Origin: Planctomycetota bacterium
Lineage (GTDB): Bacteria > Planctomycetota > Phycisphaerae > Phycisphaerales > SM1A02
Direction: 5' to 3'
Length of the DNA stretch: 64,000 nucleotides
NCBI GenBank assembly: GCA_027622195.1
Contig: JAQBZO010000002.1
Coordinates: forward strand, 1 to 64,000
The position numbers were made by a program, and so were the translations under genes. Below are positions 44,521 to 53,702 of this stretch, piece after piece; within the stretch, counting starts at the first letter, position 1; every line of letters begins with the position of its first letter. The notes beneath the pieces were generated by a model. It worked only from the letters and a program-made list of their open reading frames with translations. It had not been told where the DNA came from and ran no database searches.

Positions 44521-45746
44521 GTGCCACACTCGGATACTGCACGAATATCCATGCTGGTGCAACATTGTGCCAGATGTTGGATGAACTCGATCGGCACGCG
44601 GTGGCGGTTCGTCGGCGCGTCAACGAAAACACTTCTGCCGACGCGGCCACTCCACTTCCGATTGGACTCTGGCTGAGTGCGCGTCACGTCTTCACATTGA
44701 AAGAAGGTGGAGATCCTGCGCGCGCCGCGGGTCTCAGTGCATCGGATCCCATTGCGAGTTTGCGAGATTGGCTCACCGAGCGCGGACTTGAGGTGTTCAC
44801 GCTCAATGGATTTCCATACGGCGATTTTCACGGACCAGTGGTCAAGCGAGCCGTGTATGAACCGCACTGGGGCGACACGCGAAGAATGCTCCACACGATG
44901 GATCTTGCGGAGATTGCGGTGAAATTGGCGCCGATCGGGCAATCCGACTTCAGTATCTCGACTCTCCCACTCGGCTGGAGAGCAACGCTCTCGGCGAAAG
45001 ACGCGGCCGCTTCGATGGGAGTGGCGATGGCCAACCTTCATTCCCTTGTGCGATTCCTCTCTGAACTGGAGGACCGAACCGGCATCTGCGTTCATGTCGA
45101 TCTCGAGCCGGAGCCGGGGTGCATGATCGACCGCGCCGCGGATGTCGTCGTGTTTTTTGAGGCACTCGAAAAACAGGGCACCAATCCATCCCCCCACTCC
45201 ATGCTGAGACGCCATCTGGGAGTGTGCCACGACATTTGCCATAGTTCAGTCATGTTTGAGAGTCAGGAATTCGCCCTCGCTTCCTATCGTGCCGCTGGAA
45301 TCCAAATCGGCAAGGTCCAAATCAGCAGCGCGATTCAGTGCGATGGATCGGAGCGCGCCTTTCGTTGGCTTCAGCAATTCGTCGAACCGAAGTGGCTTCA
45401 CCAAACCTGTGTCATGGATGGAACGGGTGCGGTTCATTTCCATGATGATCTTGATGTCGCACTCGACACCGCACCCGATGGCCTGTGGCGTTCGCACTTC
45501 CACGTGCCGATTTTTTGTGACGAACTTGCTCCGCAGGGAGCGGTGATGAGCACACGCAGTGAAATCGAGGCATGCCTTGGGACCATCCTTCCGACAGATC
45601 GGATCGCTGCCTACGAGGTTGAAACCTATGCATGGTCAGCCCTTCCCGCTCACCTGCGAAAGGCAACACTTGCCGAGGATGTCGCCGCTGAACTTGCCGA
45701 AGCGAGAGCGATGTTGATCGCACGCGGACTCTTGCCTCAGTCGTAG
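44517..45746 (+). CDS. eboE: Xylose isomerase-like TIM barrel protein, EboE type (metabolite traffic protein)
   Basis: This 409-aa AP endonuclease-2/sugar-isomerase-like TIM barrel begins LGYCTNIHAGATLCQMLDEL. Likely metal-site segments are VHVDLEPEPGCMID, GVCHDICHSSVMFES and the late HFHVPIF. The opening 'GYCTNIHAG' and the combination with UbiA and phosphatase neighbours are typical of EboE. The substrate is unknown. It overlaps the amidotransferase by 4 bp and is followed 38 bp later by the prenyltransferase gene. Confidence 0.85.
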   Translation: MSATLGYCTNIHAGATLCQMLDELDRHAVAVRRRVNENTSADAATPLPIGLWLSARHVFTLKEGGDPARAAGLSASDPIASLRDWLTERGLEVFTLNGFPYGDFHGPVVKRAVYEPHWGDTRRMLHTMDLAEIAVKLAPIGQSDFSISTLPLGWRATLSAKDAAASMGVAMANLHSLVRFLSELEDRTGICVHVDLEPEPGCMIDRAADVVVFFEALEKQGTNPSPHSMLRRHLGVCHDICHSSVMFESQEFALASYRAAGIQIGKVQISSAIQCDGSERAFRWLQQFVEPKWLHQTCVMDGTGAVHFHDDLDVALDTAPDGLWRSHFHVPIFCDELAPQGAVMSTRSEIEACLGTILPTDRIAAYEVETYAWSALPAHLRKATLAEDVAAELAEARAMLIARGLLPQS

Positions 45747-45784
45747 CGCGCCATCTTGTTGAGGCGTGTACCCTTCCCGCAATC

Positions 45785-47131
45785 ATGCCCATCACCGCAC
45801 GGATCGCGGCGTTCTTGGAGCTCGTCCGCTTCGCCAATTGGCCCACCATCCTTAGCGATGTGCTACTTGGAATTGTGGTCGCGTTTTTTCTCTATGGAGT
45901 GCCTGCTGATCCATTCACTCTTTGGCGTGACGACTACTCAGTCCCGTGGAGCCGCATTCTTTGGACACTCGTCGGACTTACTTGCTTCTATTGGGGTGGG
46001 ATGGCACTCAATGCTGCGGTCGATGTCGCGACCGATGCGCAACAACGACCCGACCGTCCAGTGCCGAGCGGGCGGATTTCGCTTTCGGCCACGTGGTTCA
46101 TCGCTGTCACACTGTTGATCGTTGGCATCACTCCATTCGCGAACGCGTTTCCCTACGAAGGACTCCTCGCCACCTATGTCGGCATGGCGTGTTTGACCCT
46201 TGTCAAACCCTATCCCAACAGGCGTGGACAACCATGGGTGCGGCGACTCGGCACAGGATGGTTGATCTTCGGAGTCGTTGCATGTGTGGCGCGACTCGCG
46301 AGTGCATCGATCGATTACGGAGATCAATGGCGCGGACTCGCACACTCTCTCGATGCGGCGCTCCTTCTGATGGCCATCGTCCTCTACAACCTCGTCCACG
46401 CGCACGCACGCTGGAGCGTTGCATTGCTTGGACTCTGCCGCGCGCTCACCGTTCTCATCGCTGCGCTCGCCGCCGCGGAAGCAACCGCATGGCCATTCAC
46501 TGCTGCTGCACTGGCTTGGAAGGGATCTCCTGACTATGGATTCTTCCCCATCGTGATCGCAGCGGTTGGCGGCGGTGTGTACATCGCACTCGTCAGTTTG
46601 GTGGCAAGGCGTGAGGCTCCGCACCTCGCACGCAAGGTCGCGGGGGCAAGTGACGCTCCGCTTTTTTGTCACAAGTGTGATCATGGACTCGCCTTCCCAC
46701 CACCATCATGCTGCCCTGAGTGCGGCGCGGATCTCTCGATCTTGCCTGCCATTCACGCTGACGAGCGGCGGGCAATGAGTGCGCGCTGGGTGCTGATTCC
46801 CGCGATGTTTCTGGTGCTCTCGCCGTGGGTGTTTTCGGCATGGACCTATGACATTGCGCAAGATCGACTTCCTCCATGGTGGTTGATGAGCGTTGCAGCG
46901 TTTGCTTGCGGCGTCTACTTTCTCCTTATCGTCACACGAGCGGTTCGAGCCGCTGATGTGCATCCATCGCGTGTTCCACGCGCCGTTGGAGCGATGCTCG
47001 CCGCACTCCCAGCTGGACAAGGGGTCTTGATGGCTGCGCTCGGCGCACCCTATGCGGCGTTTTTTGCCCTTGGACTCGCAATCGCGGTCAAACTGCTTCA
47101 GCGAGTGCGTGCGTTGAGCATCGGTTCGTGA
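45785..47131 (+). CDS. eboC: UbiA-family prenyltransferase with an inserted zinc ribbon, EboC type
   Basis: This 448-aa membrane protein is about 150 aa longer than usual UbiA enzymes. The first Asp-rich motif is NAAVDVATDAQQRPDRPVPS. About eight hydrophobic helices precede a soluble segment FCHKCDHGLAFPPPSCCPECGADLS, a four-Cys zinc ribbon near residue 300. Two extra helices and the standard last helices (VGAMLAALPAGQGVLMAAL) follow. The second Asp motif of UbiA is weak. EboC proteins are thought to prenylate or carry the EBO metabolite at the membrane. TACCCT lies 10 nt upstream of the ATG, so there may be an internal promoter. Confidence 0.82.
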   Translation: MPITARIAAFLELVRFANWPTILSDVLLGIVVAFFLYGVPADPFTLWRDDYSVPWSRILWTLVGLTCFYWGGMALNAAVDVATDAQQRPDRPVPSGRISLSATWFIAVTLLIVGITPFANAFPYEGLLATYVGMACLTLVKPYPNRRGQPWVRRLGTGWLIFGVVACVARLASASIDYGDQWRGLAHSLDAALLLMAIVLYNLVHAHARWSVALLGLCRALTVLIAALAAAEATAWPFTAAALAWKGSPDYGFFPIVIAAVGGGVYIALVSLVARREAPHLARKVAGASDAPLFCHKCDHGLAFPPPSCCPECGADLSILPAIHADERRAMSARWVLIPAMFLVLSPWVFSAWTYDIAQDRLPPWWLMSVAAFACGVYFLLIVTRAVRAADVHPSRVPRAVGAMLAALPAGQGVLMAALGAPYAAFFALGLAIAVKLLQRVRALSIGS

Positions 47132-47175
47132 TTCAGCGAGCGCATTGATTTGACGCATTCTGGGATACTTCACCG

Positions 47176-48639
47176 ATGCGACGCGTTGCGGTTCTGAACA
47201 TTGTTGGACTTTCGACAGGGCTCTTGAGCGATGCAACGCCGCGGCTCAGAGAGTTCGCTCGTCACAGTGGTGGAGTGCGCACACTTCGTCCTCCGCTCCC
47301 CGCCGTCACGTGCACCGCGCAAACGGCGATGCTGACTGGCAAGCCCGCGCGCGATCATGGCATTGTCGGCAACGGTTGGTTTGACCGCGGTCTCGGAGAA
47401 GTCCACTTCTGGAAACAATCGAGCGGACTCGTCGAATCTCCTCGCGTGTGGGACAACGCACGCGCACGCGCTGGTACTACCTCCAGATGCGCCGATGGAT
47501 CCGCGTTCACTGCTGCGAATCTTTTTTGGTGGTTCAACATGGGATCGACGGTGGACATCGCTGTCACCCCGAGGCCGATGTATCCCGCCGATGGACGCAA
47601 GATTCCCGATGTGTGGACTCATCCACCCGAACTGCGTGATGCACTGCAATCGAAGCTCGGACGATTCCCCCTCTTTCACTTTTGGGGACCATCCGCTGGG
47701 ATTTCAAGCTCCGATTGGATTGCTGCGGCGGCGATGGAAGTGATCGCACTCCATCGTCCCACCCTCAGTCTCATCTATCTACCGCACCTGGATTATGCGC
47801 TTCAGAGACATGGACCAGACACGACGAAAGTGCGGCAAGATCTGCGCGAAGTCGATCGCATCTTCGGCGTCCTGATCGATTTTCTCAGAAAGAACGATAT
47901 CGAACCGATGGTCGTAAGCGAGTACGGAATCGCTCCTGTGTCAAAGCCTGTCTATCTCAATCGCGTCTTGCGAGAGGCTGATCTCGTTGAGGTGAGGAAC
48001 GAACTCGGGCGCGAGATGATCGACATTCCATCGTGCGCGGCCTTTGCCGTCTGCGACCACCAACTCGCCCATGTCGTGGTGAGAGACAAGGCGATGCACG
48101 CTGGTGTGCGCACGATTCTTGAATCAACAGCAGGAGTCGAACAAGTTCTCGACCGCGCGCAACAAGCCGCCGCTGGAATCGATCATGAGCGCAGCGGTGA
48201 TTTCGTCTGTATCAGCGAGCGCGACAGTTGGTTTGCCTATCCGTGGTGGATCGATGACAAGCGCGCCCCCGATTTCGCACGCACCGTCGACATCCACCGG
48301 AAGCCTGGGTACGACCCGTGCGAGCTCTTCTTTGACCCACAACTCTTGTTTCCAAGGCTGCGCGTCCTTGCAAAACTCGCGCTGCGCACACTCGGCATGC
48401 GCACTCTGCTCGATGTCATTCCGCTCGATGCGTCACTCGTCAAGGGATCGCATGGTCGAGTCGACAACGGTGCGATGTACGAACCATTCCTCATCGTGGA
48501 CGATCCGATGGTCGAAGGCCCACTCGCGATGGAGTCGGTGCACGATGTCATTCTTCGTCGTCTCTTCATCGATGAAGCGGATCCGCCGCACGCGCCATCG
48601 GCGATCGTTCGCACGAGTGCACGGCGTCACAAACTTTGA
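47176..48639 (+). CDS. eboF: Alkaline phosphatase/nucleotide pyrophosphatase-superfamily protein, EboF type
   Basis: This 487-aa metalloenzyme is of the phosphodiesterase/NPP group. The nucleophile region is PPLPAVTCTAQTAMLTG (Thr), with RDHGIVGNGWFDR just after, as in nucleotide pyrophosphatases. Other metal-site segments are IYLPHLDYALQRHG (Asp-x-x-x-His type), VVSEYGI and KGSHGR. It is the last gene of the amidotransferase-eboE-eboC-eboF run. No signal peptide is seen. The substrate is unknown. Confidence 0.85.
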   Translation: MRRVAVLNIVGLSTGLLSDATPRLREFARHSGGVRTLRPPLPAVTCTAQTAMLTGKPARDHGIVGNGWFDRGLGEVHFWKQSSGLVESPRVWDNARARAGTTSRCADGSAFTAANLFWWFNMGSTVDIAVTPRPMYPADGRKIPDVWTHPPELRDALQSKLGRFPLFHFWGPSAGISSSDWIAAAAMEVIALHRPTLSLIYLPHLDYALQRHGPDTTKVRQDLREVDRIFGVLIDFLRKNDIEPMVVSEYGIAPVSKPVYLNRVLREADLVEVRNELGREMIDIPSCAAFAVCDHQLAHVVVRDKAMHAGVRTILESTAGVEQVLDRAQQAAAGIDHERSGDFVCISERDSWFAYPWWIDDKRAPDFARTVDIHRKPGYDPCELFFDPQLLFPRLRVLAKLALRTLGMRTLLDVIPLDASLVKGSHGRVDNGAMYEPFLIVDDPMVEGPLAMESVHDVILRRLFIDEADPPHAPSAIVRTSARRHKL

Positions 48640-48694
48640 TCGGTGACAATTCACTTAGCCTGTATCGACTTCACGATGCCGACTTGAGCACCCA

Positions 48695-51220
48695 ATGAAA
48701 CACTCTCCATTGACACAGTCGTTGAACATTCTCGCTGCATTGTTGTCGGTGGCTGCGCATGCTGCAGCCGACATGAACATCTCTGAAGTGCTCGTCCTCA
48801 CAGGCGCGGGTCGAGGCGGACGATCTCCGATCCTTGTCGATCCAATCGCTCAGGCTATTGTCAATGGCACATTCACGACACCCACCGCGGGCGATGTGGT
48901 GCTCGGCGCCGATGGAGCGGACCACATCTGGACACTCGTGAAATCAAATGACAATGGATCATTCACTGGTAATGCATTCTCAAACGCGTGGGCTGTTGCC
49001 ACGATTGAATCGCCCGACGACCACATTGCTGTCCTGAATGCCGCTGGACACACGAGCGTCTGCATCAATGGCGAGTGGCGAACGGGAGATCCCTATAGCT
49101 TTGGCTTTGTTTCACTCCCCATTGCCTTAATGCGCGGGTCCAACACGCTCGTTTTCGTGGTGGGACGCGGCACCCTTCGCGCGTCGGTGAATGATCTTCC
49201 AACGCCGACCACGAAAGCATGGTTCGAGCCGCGCGATGTGACTGCTCCAGACTTGATGTCGGGACGTGCCGCCGATGCATACACATCGCTCTTCGCTCTT
49301 CCAGTCGTGAATGGCACCAATAGTTGGCTTCGTGGACTTTCAATACGAGTCGTGAGCGGAGCATTTGAGATCACCTCACCCATCGATCCCATTCCCCCGC
49401 TTGGCGTTTTCAAGCCCACCCTCTCACTCGCTGGGTTGATTGCGCCATCTGAGTCTTCTTCGGTTGCTGTCTCTCTCGATCTTCTCGACGCAAGTGGCGC
49501 GATACTCGGCAACACTTCGATTGATCTGCGCGTGGTTGCCGCCGATGCGAAGCGCAAGTGCACCTACAAAAGTAACGTGGATGCAAGTGTGCAGTATTTC
49601 GCTGTGGTTCCACCGATTGGATGGACGCCAGAGACGATTCAACCGCCAGACCATCGCCCTGGACTCATGATGAGCTTGCACGGAGCGAGTGTCGAAGCGA
49701 CGAACCAAGCGAATTGTTACGCGCCGCGTGCTGACATCGCCATTGTGTGTCCCACGAATCGACGTCCATTCGGATTCGACTGGGAAGATTGGGGACGCAT
49801 CGACGCGATCGATGTCCTTCACATCGGCGCGGCGATGTTTTCAACGGACGAACGAAAACAGTGGCTCACTGGTCACTCGATGGGAGGACACGGCACATGG
49901 ATCATCGGCGCGCAACATCCAGAACTCTTTGCATCCATTGGTCCAAGTGCGGGGTGGATCGACTTCTGGTCCTACACGGGTGGACCTCTCTTCACGACAT
50001 CCACTGATGCCGGCGCAATCATCGCGCGCGCGCAGAACTTCAGCAAAACGCTTCTGCTGGAGAAGAACTACACGAGTGAGCGCGTGTACATCCTGCACGG
50101 AGACGTGGACGACAATGTTCCTGTCGAGCAAGCGCGCACGATGCGCTCGGTGCTCGGCGCATTCCATCCTGACTTCTGTTACTACGAGCAGCCTGGTGCG
50201 AGCCATTGGTGGGGAGATCAGTGCGTCGACTGGACGCCGATGATCGACTATCTCGTGGCGCGTCGTTTGCCTGAGCCAGAGGGGATCACACGAGGATCTT
50301 TCACCACGATTTCTCCGGCGATCATGTGCGAGCGCGGTGGATTTCGACTCGAGCAACAAGGGACGAACGGTGTTCCTTCGACCATCACGTGGTCCATCCA
50401 ACCTGCAACGACTGATCATCCAGCGGTGCTGACCATCACCACCGAAAACGTCGCTCTCCTCTCTGCGATGTTGGACATCGACGGCGACGATTCGCAGCTC
50501 ACCGTGGTGTTGGATGGAACCACGATCGAAACCAATGAGCCATCGGGCGGGAATTCGCTTTCATTCGCGCGCGCGAACTCGGTATGGACCATCAACACAC
50601 CGAGACGCAACGAACGGATGGCGGCGAAGAATCCATCACGGATGGGACCATTCAAGGCGGCCTTCGACCGAGGGTGCATACTCGTCGCAGGGACTCATGG
50701 CGATGACGATGCCAATGCGTGGAGTCTCGCAAAGGCGCGGTTCGATAGCGATCAGTTTTGGTATCGCGGCAATGGATCTCTGCGCGTGATGACCGACACG
50801 GACTATCTCGCTTCTCGAAAGAGTGGATCAGCACAAGGACACAATGTCATCTTGTACGGAACGACCGAGTCGAACGCCGCTTGGAATGAGTTGTTGCCTC
50901 GCTCGGTGATTCTCGCAACGAAGGGACGCATTGAAATCGAGGAGAGCGGCGGAGACGAAGACAAGTCGACGACGATCGCGAATGATCGCGCGCTCCTTCT
51001 TGCGGTCATGCCAGGACCAGACCATCCTGAACAATCGATCGGTGTGGTCGCTCCCACCGGAGCAGCGGCGCGACGCCTCGCCGACCGCACTCCCTACTTC
51101 GTCGCTGGTGTCCACTATCCCGATTGGTGTGTCATCGACGCGAACACGCTGACCACTGGAAGCGAAGGATTCCTCGCCGCGGGCTACTTCGCGAATGATT
51201 GGTCGGTTGGGGGAAAATAG
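48695..51220 (+). CDS. Secreted alpha/beta-hydrolase (prolyl oligopeptidase/esterase-like)
   Basis: This 841-aa exported protein has a signal peptide (LTQSLNILAALLSVAAHAAA). Residues about 300-530 hold an alpha/beta hydrolase: RPGLMMSLHGASVE, nucleophile TGHSMGGHGTWIIGAQHPE, Asp in YILHGDVDDNVPVEQ and His in GASHWWGDQ. Flanking beta-sandwich regions precede and follow it. It is probably a peptidase S9-type or feruloyl/acetyl esterase-type enzyme acting on extracellular polymers; specificity cannot be told. It stands alone downstream of eboF and shows no dockerin module. Confidence 0.8.
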   Translation: MKHSPLTQSLNILAALLSVAAHAAADMNISEVLVLTGAGRGGRSPILVDPIAQAIVNGTFTTPTAGDVVLGADGADHIWTLVKSNDNGSFTGNAFSNAWAVATIESPDDHIAVLNAAGHTSVCINGEWRTGDPYSFGFVSLPIALMRGSNTLVFVVGRGTLRASVNDLPTPTTKAWFEPRDVTAPDLMSGRAADAYTSLFALPVVNGTNSWLRGLSIRVVSGAFEITSPIDPIPPLGVFKPTLSLAGLIAPSESSSVAVSLDLLDASGAILGNTSIDLRVVAADAKRKCTYKSNVDASVQYFAVVPPIGWTPETIQPPDHRPGLMMSLHGASVEATNQANCYAPRADIAIVCPTNRRPFGFDWEDWGRIDAIDVLHIGAAMFSTDERKQWLTGHSMGGHGTWIIGAQHPELFASIGPSAGWIDFWSYTGGPLFTTSTDAGAIIARAQNFSKTLLLEKNYTSERVYILHGDVDDNVPVEQARTMRSVLGAFHPDFCYYEQPGASHWWGDQCVDWTPMIDYLVARRLPEPEGITRGSFTTISPAIMCERGGFRLEQQGTNGVPSTITWSIQPATTDHPAVLTITTENVALLSAMLDIDGDDSQLTVVLDGTTIETNEPSGGNSLSFARANSVWTINTPRRNERMAAKNPSRMGPFKAAFDRGCILVAGTHGDDDANAWSLAKARFDSDQFWYRGNGSLRVMTDTDYLASRKSGSAQGHNVILYGTTESNAAWNELLPRSVILATKGRIEIEESGGDEDKSTTIANDRALLLAVMPGPDHPEQSIGVVAPTGAAARRLADRTPYFVAGVHYPDWCVIDANTLTTGSEGFLAAGYFANDWSVGGK

Positions 51221-51471
51221 TGGCCGAGGACCACAGTATTTGCAGATGGACTGACTCTTGATTACGCATCGTTTCCGGTCCGCTCTGCTGCCCGAAAACA
51301 ACCACCGAGTCGAAAAATCTAGGAACAGGTGGAATCGAATCTGCGTTTGCGCCACGAAGTGAGTGTGGTTTTGGCAGAGCTCGAGCGCTCGCCAAGCGGT
51401 TTTTTCGATCCCCAAGAAAAAAGGGGCGGGTTCCGAGAATCGCTCAAAACTTCTTTATTGTGGTGGTTCAT

Positions 51472-51486
51472 CCGACACAGTGTCGG
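51472..51486 (+). promoter_or_regulatory. Dyad CCGACAC-A-GTGTCGG upstream of a secreted-protein gene
   Basis: This 15-bp perfect inverted repeat ends 20 bp before the ATG at 51507. It could be an operator or an mRNA hairpin near the start codon. The rest of 51221-51506 is non-coding; it holds a CCCC-A-rich-GGGG hairpin near 51420 and nothing else that I recognise. Confidence 0.4.
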
Positions 51487-51506
51487 CAGATCACTCGGGG
51501 ACCCCT

Positions 51507-52400
51507 ATGCAGACCACCACACATCGTGGGTGCAGCGCGATCACTTCGCGCGCTGCGTCCATTCATTACCTCGTCCACTTCACCGCGCTCCTTGCGTGTG
51601 CTACATCTGCACGCGCTGAGCCTCATCCGATGTTGGGATCCTCGAGAGCTGGGGGTGGCTCGGTCTACATCTCCGAGATCCGCATCGACCAGCCAGGCAC
51701 AGATAACGACGAGTATGTCGAAATCGCCGGACCTCCGGGCACACCGCTCGACGAGTACTCCTACATCGTGCTCGGCGACGGGACGGCTGCACAGCGATCA
51801 GGAGTCATCGAAGCGCTCGTCCCGCTCACTGGTCTCACCATCCCAACCAGCGGATTCCTCGTCATCGCAGAGGCATCGTTCACACTTGGAACGGCGAGCC
51901 ACACCACGACTCTCAACTTCGAGAACAGCGACAATGTCACACACCTCCTCGTGACTGGATTTATGGGAATGGTTGGACAAGATCTCGATGGGGACGACGA
52001 CTGCACCCTCGACACTCCTCCGTGGACCGCGATTGTGGATGGAGTCACGATGCTGCATCTCGATCCAACCGCTGGGAGAGGCGCAGAGTGTGGCTACCAA
52101 TCGACGATTGGACCGAGCGAAAGCAGTGTGCCCATGCACATCTTTCGATGCCGCAGCACCATTTGGATGATCGGCTCTCCAGACCCACTGACTGGTTCTG
52201 ATTCGCCGGGCGCAGCCAATCCGTGCTCTACCCTGCCATGCCCGGCCGACCTCGATGCCAACGGCTCTGTTGCCGTGGAAGATCTCTCACTCCTCCTCGG
52301 AGCGTGGGGCTTCCAGGATCATCCCGCCGACTTGGATTTTGACTCGGTCGTGGGAGGGACCGACCTCAACATCCTTCTGGGTGCGTGGGGACCATGTTGA
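51507..52400 (+). CDS. Secreted lamin-tail-domain-like protein with dockerin-like modules
   Basis: This 297-aa protein has a signal peptide (HYLVHFTALLACATSARA). The LTD-like beta domain (~50-200) opens SVYISEIRIDQPGTDNDEYV and contains PLDEYSYIVLGDG. Two C-terminal modules follow: ADLDANGSVAVEDLSLLLGA and ADLDFDSVVGGTDLNILLGA. LTD domains occur in many bacterial surface proteins. The ATG at 51507 fits the signal peptide; the ORF opens earlier at 51363 without a good N terminus. It ends 25 bp before an exonuclease remnant. Confidence 0.8.
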   Translation: MQTTTHRGCSAITSRAASIHYLVHFTALLACATSARAEPHPMLGSSRAGGGSVYISEIRIDQPGTDNDEYVEIAGPPGTPLDEYSYIVLGDGTAAQRSGVIEALVPLTGLTIPTSGFLVIAEASFTLGTASHTTTLNFENSDNVTHLLVTGFMGMVGQDLDGDDDCTLDTPPWTAIVDGVTMLHLDPTAGRGAECGYQSTIGPSESSVPMHIFRCRSTIWMIGSPDPLTGSDSPGAANPCSTLPCPADLDANGSVAVEDLSLLLGAWGFQDHPADLDFDSVVGGTDLNILLGAWGPC

Positions 52401-52425
52401 TTCGTCCGCGGGGTGCAGCCGCAGG

Positions 52426-52653
52426 GTGCAGTATGTTGAGGCGGTGCATGGCATCTCTTTGACCGACATCCGTGGACACCGATTTCGCGAAAGTGAGATT
52501 GTCGCCACCCTTCGAACCTGTCGTGCAGTCATTGCACACAATGCACCATTCGATCGGAGCATGATGCGTCGTCACTACGGCTGGATGACTTCTCTGCCTT
52601 GGTGCTGCTCGTGTTCAACTGCGCTGCCTTCTGAGTTTGATCCTTGGGGGTAG
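52426..52653 (+). pseudogene. Remnant of a DnaQ-like 3'-5' exonuclease (middle part only)
   Basis: One reading frame encodes VEAVHGISLTDIRGHR and CRAVIAHNAPFDRSMM, which match the post-exo-I 'A-x-H-G-I' and exo-II 'A-H-N-A-x-F-D' segments of DEDDh exonucleases (DnaQ/RNase T type). The exo-I D-x-E motif is absent upstream, where the dockerin gene lies, and a stop appears before exo III. There is no start codon near the left edge. I read it as a gene fragment left by deletion; an unrelated chance ORF is unlikely given two motifs in correct order and spacing. Confidence 0.65.
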
Positions 52654-52664
52654 GCGAAGGCCCG

Positions 52665-53702
52665 ATGTTTCCTCCACTTACTATCGGAGCGCTCACACTC
52701 GAGACGCCTCTCATCCTCGCACCCATCGCTGGACATTGCGATCTCTCGTTTCGCATCGTCTGCCGAGAACAGGGTGGCGTCGGCCTCGCATCGACTGACC
52801 TTCTGAATTCGCGCGCGATCCTGGCGGGAAGCCAGCGGACCATTGAACTTGCCGCGACGAACGAACTCGACTTCCCCTGCGGAATGCAGTTGTATGGGAA
52901 CGGTGACGACCCGCTTCCAGAGGCTGCGTGTTGGGCGGTCGATCATGGCGCGAAACTGATCGACATCAATATGGGATGCCCTGTCGACAAGGTCGCAAAA
53001 AAGCACGGAGGGTCGCTCCTACTGCGTGATTGTGGTGCGACCACACTGCTCGCATCGCGCATCGTTCGCGCGGTCGAGTCTCACACCTCTGGAAAGATTC
53101 CAGTCACCGCGAAGATGCGACTCGGATGGGACCCTGAGCATCCCGTGGCTCCAGAACTCGCTCGGCAACTCGAGGATGTCGGCATTGCTGCGGTCACCGT
53201 GCATGGACGCACCACAGTTCAAATGTTTTCTGGGGTTGCTGACTGGAATGCGATCGGCGAAGTCGTGGCCGCGGTGAAGTCCATCCCCGTGATTGGTAAT
53301 GGTGACCTCACCGAACCAGAGCACATCCCAATGCGCATGGCGCAGACGGGTTGTCGTGGCCTGATGATTGGACGCGCAGCGCTTCGCACACCATGGCTCT
53401 TTCGACAGGCAGCGGCATTGTTGCTGCGCGGCGAAGTGTTGCCAGAGCCTTCATTCAACGATAAGTGCCGAGCAATCCTGCGGCACATCGACCTGCTCGA
53501 GCAGTACTCCACCGAACATCGCGCGATCGAAACGCTGCGCAAGCGCATTGCGTGGTATGGACACACGATGGGTCATGTGAAACCAATGAAAGAGGCGATT
53601 CGCACCGCGAAGTCGTTCGCTGTCATGCGTGACGCACTGCACGAATGGATGACTCCCGAGCGCGAGCATGTCTCTCGCGTCACGTCGACTACGCCGGCTT
53701 GA
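52665..53702 (+). CDS. tRNA-dihydrouridine synthase family protein
   Basis: This 345-aa FMN-dependent Dus enzyme reduces uridines in tRNA. Motifs are [13 protein letters not shown] (usually 'sDxpfR'), the catalytic Cys loop [42 protein letters not shown] and GLMIGRAAL. The helical C-terminal domain is present. DusB-like is the closest type. ATG 52665 (MFPPLTIG) is chosen over TTG 52644. The 3' end overlaps scpB by 14 bp (convergent). Confidence 0.92.
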   Translation: MFPPLTIGALTLETPLILAPIAGHCDLSFRIVCREQGGVGLASTDLLNSRAILAGSQRTIELAATNELDFPCGMQLYGNGDDPLPEAACWAVDHGAKLIDINMGCPVDKVAKKHGGSLLLRDCGATTLLASRIVRAVESHTSGKIPVTAKMRLGWDPEHPVAPELARQLEDVGIAAVTVHGRTTVQMFSGVADWNAIGEVVAAVKSIPVIGNGDLTEPEHIPMRMAQTGCRGLMIGRAALRTPWLFRQAAALLLRGEVLPEPSFNDKCRAILRHIDLLEQYSTEHRAIETLRKRIAWYGHTMGHVKPMKEAIRTAKSFAVMRDALHEWMTPEREHVSRVTSTTPA

